DNA of 13,444 bases from Synergistaceae bacterium (GTDB lineage: Bacteria; Synergistota; Synergistia; Synergistales; Synergistaceae). The notes beneath the pieces were generated by a model, which searched no databases, was not told the DNA's origin, and saw only the letters and a list, made by a program, of their open reading frames with translations. Position numbers and translations under genes: made by a program. The stretch lies in NCBI GenBank assembly GCA_031290815.1, contig JAISLO010000018.1, forward strand, positions 1-13,444, written 5' to 3'. Positions 1 to 7,300 of this stretch are shown one piece after another. How positions within the stretch are numbered: the first letter of the stretch is position 1; each line of letters opens with the position of its first letter.

Positions 1-1
1 C

Positions 2-580
2 AGCAGGACGCCCTACAGGGATTGCATGATCCAACTGGAGGCCGAGGGCCTGGTGGAGATAATCCCTTGCAAGGGGGCGATCGTGAAAGAACTCACTGTC
101 TGCGACGTGATGGAACTCCAGGAGATAGGGGGAGCTCTGGAGGGAACAGCTTTCGAACTGTCCTTCGATAAAGCGAGAAAAAATTCCGTAAAACAACTCG
201 AAGCCCTGATGGAGACCGTCGAGGGATATGTGAGGGAAGGCGCTCCCATCCCCAGCGAAATCAACGTGGAATTCCACAATAGAGTCCTCAGCCACTGTCC
301 CAACAGAAGCCTCGTAGAGACGATCGAAAAAATGAGGGAGAGGCTGTACGATTTCCCCCGCCCAGACCCCAAGGATATATTGGAATGGGAGACGGAATAC
401 TGGCGGGAACACAGACATCAGCTTGAAATACTCAGAAAAGGAGCCGCGAAAGAGTTCGGGGATTTCACGAAATACGTCCACTGGGGAGTCGAGGGCAAGG
501 AGAAGTACTGGGAGATTATGTACAACCTGAAGCCAGGATCGGTGAAGGAGTACTTCGCGCGAAGGAATTCCGGGAAATAA
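2..580 (+). CDS. GntR-family transcriptional regulator with FCD ligand domain (5' end missing)
   Basis: The frame is open from base 2, upstream of the first ATG at 26, and the residues before that ATG (SRTPYRDCM) continue into IQLEAEGLVEI. This is the recognition-helix and wing region of a GntR winged helix (family consensus S-R-T-P-V-R-E-A-L-x-x-L-E-x-E-G-L), so the gene starts outside the window and ATG 26 is internal. The remaining ~160 residues fit an all-helical FCD effector domain. Counting from ATG 26, candidate metal or ligand histidines are H84 (EFHNRVL), H129/H131 (EHRHQ) and H152 (YVHWG), spaced as in FCD proteins that bind a metal plus a carboxylic acid. Such regulators usually repress neighbouring catabolic or transport genes when their organic-acid ligand is absent. 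The target is probably to the left of the window, and the ligand cannot be read from sequence. It converges on the minus-strand YigZ gene. Confidence 0.88.
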   Translation, partial: SRTPYRDCMIQLEAEGLVEIIPCKGAIVKELTVCDVMELQEIGGALEGTAFELSFDKARKNSVKQLEALMETVEGYVREGAPIPSEINVEFHNRVLSHCPNRSLVETIEKMRERLYDFPRPDPKDILEWETEYWREHRHQLEILRKGAAKEFGDFTKYVHWGVEGKEKYWEIMYNLKPGSVKEYFARRNSGK

Positions 581-587
581 TCACAAC

Positions 588-605
588 CCCGTCAAATTTG
601 ACGGG
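588..605 (+). terminator. Perfect 18-bp palindrome just after the GntR gene; possible terminator hairpin or operator
   Basis: CCCGTCAAATTTGACGGG is fully self-complementary and starts 7 bases after the regulator's stop codon. As RNA it could form a CCCGTC/GACGGG stem with an AAATTT centre. No U-tract follows (the next bases are ATATCGC), so it is not a textbook intrinsic terminator. A weaker 5-bp stem-loop (GTATT-GCAG-AATAC) lies at 617-630. The GTCAAATTTGAC core also resembles a dimer-binding operator, but its place downstream of the regulator is odd for autoregulation. The rest of the 581-822 gap shows no gene. Confidence 0.35.
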
Positions 606-822
606 ATATCGCTATAGTATTGCAGAATACCAAATATGTCAGAACCGCCTGATTAACCATTGCGGTGTAAGGGTCGTAAGTATCCTGAGAAATCATGGAA
701 GTAGACAGGTTGAAAAACCGCTTTCATTCGCGACAGCGTTACCGGCAAAGACAGTCCGGCATATATCCTCGCAGCGGCACTTCCCGCGAGTCTTTATGCC
801 TTTTGTTCGCGCGCCGAAAGGA

Positions 823-1512
823 TCAACGGGCTGTCTCCCTATCCTCCGTCTTGGAGATCATTATGCTGTGCCTGTATTTCGGCGGAATGATTTCGTCCAT
901 TTTGTCTTTCAATGCGCCGAGGAGCGAATCCGGGACCAGTATCTCCCCCGAGATGAGCTCCGCAAATTCCATATTGACCGGCTTTCCAGGGATATTGAAC
1001 TTGGACATTGTCTGCAGGAGGGAATTGTACAGATCATAAGAAACGGAAAACCTCACGAGCGAATGGGGTGAGAATGGCGCCGTATCGGCCAGTGATATGG
1101 CAAGTCTCGCGCAGTCCCCATAAGCGTCGATCAAGCCCTTGACCCCGAGTTTTATTCCGCCGAAATATCTGGAGACTATAGCGGCGACGTTCTCCAGCGA
1201 GCTCTGTTTCAACGCCCCAAGGATCGGTCTCCCGGCCGTGCCAGAGGGTTCCCCTGCGTCCGAGAAATGTTCCTGCTTCGACGGATTTCTGACGATATAG
1301 GCCCAGCAGTGATGATTGGCCTTTGGGTGAAGGCTTGTGATTTCCTGCATGAAGGAGTCGAATTGAGAGCGATCTCCAATTCTCCTGAGATTGCAGATGA
1401 ACTTCGACCGCTTTACAGTCATCTCCGCGGCGGCGTCATGGGAAACGCTGAGATATATAGTTTCGTCCCCTTCTATCGCAAGCTGTTCCACGAGTCGGAA
1501 AGCCTCTTCCAT
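823..1512 (-). CDS. YigZ / IMPACT family protein
   Basis: This is a 229-residue member of the UPF0029/IMPACT family, of which E. coli YigZ is the best-known bacterial example. Family hallmarks are in order: KRSKFI at about 34-39, HPKANHHCWAY at 62-72, the signature FSDAGEPSGTAGRPIL at 83-98, and SRYFGGIKLGVKGLIDAY at 114-131. A less conserved ferredoxin-like C-terminal domain follows. The biochemical role in bacteria is not settled; the eukaryotic relative acts in translational control through GCN1, and a peptidase role was suggested for some bacterial homologs. ATG 1512 places the start inside the HIT gene (40-base overlap) and gives an N-terminus about 20 residues longer than E. coli YigZ. 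GTG 1491 is an alternative start. It appears to be the last gene of the minus-strand run. Confidence 0.9.
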   Translation of the reverse strand: MEEAFRLVEQLAIEGDETIYLSVSHDAAAEMTVKRSKFICNLRRIGDRSQFDSFMQEITSLHPKANHHCWAYIVRNPSKQEHFSDAGEPSGTAGRPILGALKQSSLENVAAIVSRYFGGIKLGVKGLIDAYGDCARLAISLADTAPFSPHSLVRFSVSYDLYNSLLQTMSKFNIPGKPVNMEFAELISGEILVPDSLLGALKDKMDEIIPPKYRHSIMISKTEDRETAR

Positions 1513-1967
1513 GTTACGGCCAGAGCCTCCGGCAAGACCTTGGTCTCAGCCGTGACGGACATGAAATTCGTGTCGCCGTTCCATCTTGGAACGATGTGCA
1601 GGTGAATATGCGAGTCTATCCCGGCTCCGGCGACCTTGCCGAGGTTTATTCCAAGATTGAATCCATCGGGCTTGAACTCCTTTTTCAGCACGAGGACGGC
1701 ACTTTGCGACATCTTCATCAGGTCGAGGCTCTCGTCCTCGGTCAACGTCAAGAAATCGGAGGTGTGTCTGTACGGAACCACCATAAGATGCCCGGAACTG
1801 TACGGGTACCTGTTCAGCATCAAAAACACGTGAGAACCGCGTGAGATGATCAGATTTTCGTCGTCCGTCCTCATCTTTGGATATTTACAGAAGATACATT
1901 CCTCATCGTCATTTTTGCCAGCGGAGTTTATGTATTCCATCCTCCAAGGAGCGTGAATTATGTCCAT
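1473..1967 (-). CDS. HIT-family nucleotide hydrolase/phosphorylase (Ap4A phosphorylase-like)
   Basis: The 164-residue protein carries the histidine triad H120-I-H122-L-H124 in DSHIHLHIVPRW; the central histidine of the triad is the family's nucleophile that takes the nucleotidyl group. The N-terminal PWRMEYI and CIFC (24-27) motifs resemble the Ap4A phosphorylase/HIT branch, where the CxxC usually binds structural zinc. Likely substrates are dinucleoside polyphosphates or nucleoside phosphoramidates; the sequence does not decide which. The start ATG 1967 is preceded by GGGAGAAGGTC, a good Shine-Dalgarno at normal spacing. It lies 45 bases after pbpC and overlaps yigZ, which suggests one transcript, although a stem-loop sits in the gap from pbpC. 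It is cytoplasmic, with no signal peptide. Confidence 0.92.
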   Translation of the reverse strand: MDIIHAPWRMEYINSAGKNDDEECIFCKYPKMRTDDENLIISRGSHVFLMLNRYPYSSGHLMVVPYRHTSDFLTLTEDESLDLMKMSQSAVLVLKKEFKPDGFNLGINLGKVAGAGIDSHIHLHIVPRWNGDTNFMSVTAETKVLPEALAVTWKRLSDSWNSLR

Positions 1968-1982
1968 GACCTTCTCCCATCC

Positions 1983-2000
1983 TCATTCCAACGGGAATGA
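1983..2000 (-). other. Stem-loop between pbpC and the HIT gene
   Basis: TCATTCC-CGTT-GGAATGA on the minus strand forms a 7-bp stem with a 4-base loop between the pbpC stop (2013) and the HIT ribosome binding site. In the minus direction no U-run follows, so it is unlikely to be a strong terminator for pbpC. On the plus strand a run of six T follows the stem after TCCG, but no plus-strand gene needs ending there. It may be an RNA-processing or translation-modulating structure, or chance. Confidence 0.35.
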
Positions 2001-2012
2001 TCCGTTTTTTCA

Positions 2013-4250
2013 TTATTCAAGAATTTTCCCAAAGTGATCCGCCAATTCAGCTCTGATCTCGCTTGCGGTGATTACCCTGAATGATATCGAATCGTTTTTC
2101 TCCTCGGCGAGCACGTTTAACCTGTGGCTGCCCGCGCCGACATCCGCGAACAGCCCGTCTCCCTTGTCAGACCCAACGTATTTTCCGTCGAGATACCAGT
2201 GATACCGCCTCGCTCCCTCCGCCTTGAGCATAATCCTCTCCTTTTGATTCTTGTTTTGCAAGATGAATTTCGACGACCTCACGGGCTGAATGATTTTCAC
2301 GCCGGAAAACGATGATCTCTCATACTTATGCGTCTGTACCCATGCGTTGAGCTCATGAGGCCACACGACCTCGACCTCTGACCCGTTTTTTTTGTGCATT
2401 TTGCATACTTCGACGTTCGTTACGTCGCGGATATAATAGCCCTTGACGACGTGAGGGCAATATCTCGATGGAACGGCGCCTGAAAGCGCGCAGACGTCCC
2501 TTTTATATATTCCGTCTGGGATTTCGTTTGAAACGTTCGCAACCGGTTCCGCGGCCTTGAAGATCTCGAGCATCGCAGGCGCGGCGGTCTTCAACCCCAC
2601 CAGAAGAGAATCGCTCTTTCCGGAAGGGGAGCCGATCCATACCCCTACGGTATACTTCTCGCTGTATCCGATCGACCAGGCGTCGCGAAGGGCGTAGGAC
2701 GTCCCGGTCTTAAAGGCGATCTTTCTGTTTTGCTCCCCGAAGATATCCTGATACAGCGGAATTAAACGCCTCTCGTCGCGCAGGATGTCCGTCGTCAGAA
2801 ACGACGCTTCCGGCGTAAAGGCTTCGCGAGTCATGACTCCGTCGCCCTTCCTCCAGACGATCGTCGAATGAGTCCCTGAGTTCGAGAGCGCCCGATAGGC
2901 GTTGGACAATTCGACGAGCGTGACCTCGCAGCCCCCCAGAATGAGGGAATCGGCATAGTGAGAGGATTCCTTCGAGATATGCCGGAATCCGATAAGGTTC
3001 AGCCTGCTCAACGCCCTGCCATAACCGACCATTCTGAGGACTCTTGCCGCAGGAGCGTTGAGCGAGGACGCGAGCGCGTTTCGGGCGCTCACCGGCCCCC
3101 TGTAAACGAGGTCGAAGTTCCTCGGGGCGTCGCCGGCAAACGAGATCGGTGTGTCGGCGAGCAGTGAGTTTGGCGTCAATTTTCCGCTCTCGAAGGCTAT
3201 GGCATATACGAAGGGCTTCAGGGTCGAACCGGGTGATCTCGGAGCGTTCCCGCAGTCGACCTGCGATCCCTCGATCGGTGTCCCGTGCCTTGAATTGCCG
3301 ACGTAAGCCAGCACGCCTCCCGTCTTATTGTCCAGTATAATGCCGGCTGCGGTTATCTTTTGAGGGAACAACCGGATGGCCTCCTGCAGTTTCTTCTCGA
3401 GCATCAACTGCAGCGAAACGTCGATCGTGGATCTTATGGACCTCTCTTCACCAGAGGCTTTTTCGATATGCATCGATGCCATCGACGCGTTTCTCGGCAT
3501 TCTGTACCTCTTCGTACTGACTCTCTCCCGCATGGAAATGCGCATATTCTCGTCCGTGATGATGTTCCTCTCCGCGAGAAAAAGCAGTTTCTCATCCCTG
3601 GCCTCCCTTGCCCTGTCGGGAAACCTGTCGGGGCGAAGCCGGCTCGGTGACTTCAAAAGAGATATCAGCAGCGTGGACTCCGCGAGGGAAAGATCCTTGG
3701 CGCTCTTATCGAAGTATATCCTCGACGCGGCCTCCACGCCCCTTATATTGCCACCGAACGGGGCCCTGTTCAAATAAATTTCGAGTATTTCCTCCTTGCT
3801 CGCGTAAAACTCCAGCTTGACCGCGCTTATAAACTCTATGACCTTTGCGCGGTACGTCCTCTCCCTCGGATACGAGATTCTGATCAGCTGGCTGGTGATG
3901 GTGGACGCGCCGGAGACAATCCTGCGGGATCTCAGGTTGTAGTATGCCGATCTCAATATGGCGAGAAAATCGACGCCGCAATGGTCATAAAATCTCTTGT
4001 CCTCGATTGAAACGGCGGCCTTGGAAGTCCATCTCCCCATTTTGTCGAGCGATATCGGAACGCACCACTCATCGGAATCCGAAAGCCGAACGTTCAATAC
4101 ATTCCCGTTTGTGTCATATATGACCCTCGAAGCGTCGTAACTGAAAACATTTTCTATCGGAAAATCATTTCTCGCGATAAAAACAAACAAGGGGATGAGG
4201 ACAAGCGCGGCTGAGCCAGCCAGGATCATGATCTTCTTTCTCGTCGCCAT
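2013..4250 (-). CDS. pbpC: Penicillin-binding protein 1C (bifunctional peptidoglycan glycosyltransferase/transpeptidase)
   Basis: The protein has 745 residues from ATG 4250. A signal anchor (about residues 7-25) leads into a GT51 glycosyltransferase domain with EDKRFYDHCGVD (catalytic Glu 83), ASTITSQ (115-121) and EIYLNRAPFGGNIRG (157-171). The penicillin-binding transpeptidase domain has the three active-site motifs: SxxK as S342-T-L-K345 in SPGSTLKPF, SxN as S396-L-N398, and KTGT at 514-517. A BiPBP_C-type domain ends the protein (~650-726), as in E. coli PbpC. Before it is a Cys/His cluster (C587, C598, C616, H619), also a PbpC-type feature. The enzyme polymerises and may cross-link glycan strands in the periplasm. 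The frame can be extended to TTG 4337, but ATG 4250 has GAGG five bases upstream and lacks the odd basic extension. It lies 113 bases after the alpha-2-macroglobulin gene, a pairing known from E. coli (yfhM-pbpC). Confidence 0.95.
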   Translation of the reverse strand: MATRKKIMILAGSAALVLIPLFVFIARNDFPIENVFSYDASRVIYDTNGNVLNVRLSDSDEWCVPISLDKMGRWTSKAAVSIEDKRFYDHCGVDFLAILRSAYYNLRSRRIVSGASTITSQLIRISYPRERTYRAKVIEFISAVKLEFYASKEEILEIYLNRAPFGGNIRGVEAASRIYFDKSAKDLSLAESTLLISLLKSPSRLRPDRFPDRAREARDEKLLFLAERNIITDENMRISMRERVSTKRYRMPRNASMASMHIEKASGEERSIRSTIDVSLQLMLEKKLQEAIRLFPQKITAAGIILDNKTGGVLAYVGNSRHGTPIEGSQVDCGNAPRSPGSTLKPFVYAIAFESGKLTPNSLLADTPISFAGDAPRNFDLVYRGPVSARNALASSLNAPAARVLRMVGYGRALSRLNLIGFRHISKESSHYADSLILGGCEVTLVELSNAYRALSNSGTHSTIVWRKGDGVMTREAFTPEASFLTTDILRDERRLIPLYQDIFGEQNRKIAFKTGTSYALRDAWSIGYSEKYTVGVWIGSPSGKSDSLLVGLKTAAPAMLEIFKAAEPVANVSNEIPDGIYKRDVCALSGAVPSRYCPHVVKGYYIRDVTNVEVCKMHKKNGSEVEVVWPHELNAWVQTHKYERSSFSGVKIIQPVRSSKFILQNKNQKERIMLKAEGARRYHWYLDGKYVGSDKGDGLFADVGAGSHRLNVLAEEKNDSISFRVITASEIRAELADHFGKILE

Positions 4251-4317
4251 CAAAGCCTCGCATCCCCTTGTTCGTTCAATGTGACACACGGTTCTGTTTC
4301 TCAATCGAGCGTCAGCG

Positions 4318-4335
4318 GCTCGCTTGAATGCGAGC
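4318..4335 (-). other. Stem-loop in the gap between the alpha-2-macroglobulin gene and pbpC
   Basis: GCTCGC-ATTCAA-GCGAGC on the minus strand is a perfect 6-bp GC-rich stem with a 6-base loop. It lies 28 bases past the alpha-2-macroglobulin stop codon and about 68 bases before the pbpC start. The T-run (TTTTT) comes before rather than after the stem in the direction of transcription, so it does not fit an intrinsic terminator. A structure here could stabilise the 3' end of the long upstream message or partly uncouple pbpC expression. The alternative TTG start of pbpC would lie inside this stem. Confidence 0.4.
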
Positions 4336-4363
4336 AAAATCCCAAATCAGCATGAAACACTCG

Positions 4364-7300
4364 CTATTTTATTGTTATAGTCGATGTTTTTCCGATGCAT
4401 CGCACTCCGCTGGAGTACATCCCCTCCGCGGCTATCGGCGGGAGGGTGAATTTTCCCTTCGTCACGGCGCGCATCGTAAACTTCCAGGTAAACGAATCCG
4501 TGAAGTAATCCGCGAATATTATAAGCCTGTCGTCTCGCAGTTCGGATCTCGAATTGTAAAAATAACCCTCGTTATCTTGGACCGTGTCCTTGAATCTTGG
4601 GTTTTCGATTTCGAGACCACCGGCAAAGGGAAGGACCACGACGATATCCCTCGTATTGCCGCCCAGATGGTTGATTTTGACCACTCCGGTCAGCATCTCG
4701 CCTCTTTCTACTTCGTCGTTTTCCCAGAGTTCCACGCCGTCGGAGTCATAATACCGGACGACCGCGGAGATTCCCAGGTTCTCGGCCTCCGGCGCCTTTA
4801 TCGGGACCCCGTCGCGCGTCCACGAGACGTATCCTCTGCCCTCTCCCGAATTGACCACGGACAGATCGGATGTTTCATCCTCGTCCACGCGGGTGCTCAG
4901 CGTTTCGTCTCCCGAGACGGCGGCGATCTTATTTGTTTTTTCGTGTATCAGCTCCAGCACCGGGTCTGATTCCTCATAATTTAACGAGAAATAATCAGCG
5001 AGGCTGGGCAGGATCCATCCGGCATCCTGTGTGTTATAGTACTCGTTCCGGCGAAGCAGATCGAGGAGTTCGGCCGCGCTGGCCGCAGCGTTAGGGCCGG
5101 TAGGGTCGATCTCGTTCCATGCCATGAGGTACATGGCTCTGGTTCTCAATCGAGAATCTAAGTCGTATATCTTCCGATAATCGCCTGCTTTCTTCGTAAC
5201 GGCTGGGGGAATCTTCTCCCCTAGCATACGGCGCGCCTCCTGCCGCTGACCGCTCCTGGCATACGCCGCCGCGAGGAGGACTCTTCCGTAATCGGGCATG
5301 TGGTTAATGTTATCCCTGAGATACGACATCCAACCGAGTGGCGGGTCGTCATTCAGCGATTTGACATAGGAGATGTAAGACCGGATGGCGAGTCCGTATC
5401 CGTATGCCGAGCCGTCGTCGATATTCGGAATCGTCGATACCTGCCCGTCTAGGTACGACATGGCCGATCTGATCGTCATCTCCGGAACCTCCACGCCCTT
5501 CATCCGGCACAACACGAGAAAATGCGTCGCATACACGCTCAGCCAGTCGTTATACTCCGTGCCGGGCCACTGCGTGAACGCCCCGCTGTATGTCTGCATC
5601 GATTGTATCCTCATGATTATATCTGACAATTCTCGCGAGATCAGAGCGGAGTCGACCAGGCGGGGATCGATCCCGGCGACCAGATCCGGCTGCGAGAGGA
5701 TCGCTCTTCCCCTCGATACCGTCTGTTCGAGGCACCAGTATGGATAATCCTTCAAAAACATCGTAATGTCCGAGAGTTCCACGTTGGGCAGTCCCGACAT
5801 ATTCACAACGGTTCTCTCCGTGCCGGGGAACAGTTCATTTTTAAATGATATGCCGGCGGAGGCCCCGGGCTGGACGACCGCGGAACCGGTCTCGCTTATC
5901 CTGGGATACGGCGGGCGCACGGCGAGTTCCGTCACGTCGATCATCTTCCCCCCCGGGTATCGGAGCGAGAGCGTGAACTTCGACAACCCGGACTCTTCCA
6001 TCGCCTCCATCTGGAATGAAATGGACTTGGGGCTCTCGGCGGAAGGGAGGGAAATTTTGCCGCGGTAGGATTGCGCGGCGTCAATCTTTCGGCCGTCTTC
6101 CCCCGTGATGCGTATGGGGCCGTCGATATCGAGATCGAGCTCGATGTCGAGCGAAACTCCGGTCGTGTTGAAAAGCTGAATTTGAGATTCGAACGTATCC
6201 TGAGGAGCGACGACCCTCGGAAGCGCAAACTCGGCCACTACATCCCTGGCCACGACGAAGTTTTTCTCCGACGCGCCGAACGCGCCTGATGAGGCCCCGA
6301 CCGCCATCAATCTCGCGTTTCCGGAAAACTCCGGGATCTCAAGGGGTACGGATGCAACTCCCTTTTCGTCTGTCGCGATTTTATTCGATATGGTCAGTAT
6401 TTTGAACCTTTTCGCCTTGACTGGGGAGAGGGAAGCCTTTGTCATCATCTCTTGAACGTCACCGTCTCCCCCGGGGGAAAGCGTAGGCGAATTTTTCAAA
6501 TACAGCGGCATCAGATCGTCATATACATCATGGGCCGTCACACTGAGCCCTCTCCGCTTCGTATAGTATTCGAAGAAGTCCGGCGTCTCGTATCCCGTCA
6601 GGGAGAGAACTCCCTCGTCGACGAGCATCAACATGACCTCTCCCTTGACGCCGTTTCCGCCCGAGTCCCTCAGCTGCACGCGTATGTCATTGCTCGCGCT
6701 TGGCCGCAGTTCTTGGGGATGCGTTATGTCGACGCTAAGCGCTCTCGCTGAGCAATCGATATTTATGGGCACGGCGGCAAAGACCCGATGAGCGCTCCAG
6801 CCGTCCTCCGCGACGGCCGGCCTGACGAGGTGAGCCGTTATCCACGCGTTCGGTGCCATGTCCTCCGTTATGTCGACGGAGAACTCGCTCGAGCTCTCTC
6901 CCTTGCTCGACACTTCGCTTCGCAGCACTCTGTCCGTTTCCACAGTCATGAGTATCGAGCCCTCAAACGCGCCTGATACTTTAACGTTCGCCTTTTCACC
7001 AATTTTGTAGAGCGGCTTGTCTAAGGTTATGTCCAGGTTTTCCGGAAGGGCGGCCTCGTTTGTCTCCTCCGAATAATAACCCCAATCCGAGTTGCGCGCA
7101 TAAACCTTGATCGCCGCCTTCGACGCCGATTTTTCATCCTCGATGACTACCAAATGGGATCCGCTGGTTTTAAAGGTTATGCTGCCGGCCGCCCTGCCGC
7201 CGGTGAACGTGATCGGGACGGACTCGAATCCCTCCAGCGGTATCTGCTCGCGTATGATTTCGTATCGCCTGCGCCCTCCTTCAAACAGCGCCACCGTCCT

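Noticed and set aside
598..1071. Plus-strand 157-codon frame after the GntR gene
   Set aside because: Mostly antisense to YigZ, composition rich in Arg and His, and no recognisable motif.
4251..4337. Longer PbpC start at TTG 4337
   Set aside because: It lies within the 6-bp hairpin, adds 29 basic residues before the signal anchor, and is weaker than ATG 4250, which has GAGG five bases upstream.
4328..4969. Plus-strand 213-codon frame opposite the alpha-2-macroglobulin 3' end
   Set aside because: Antisense shadow; no family resemblance, no ribosome site, and the opposite strand encodes a clearly conserved protein.
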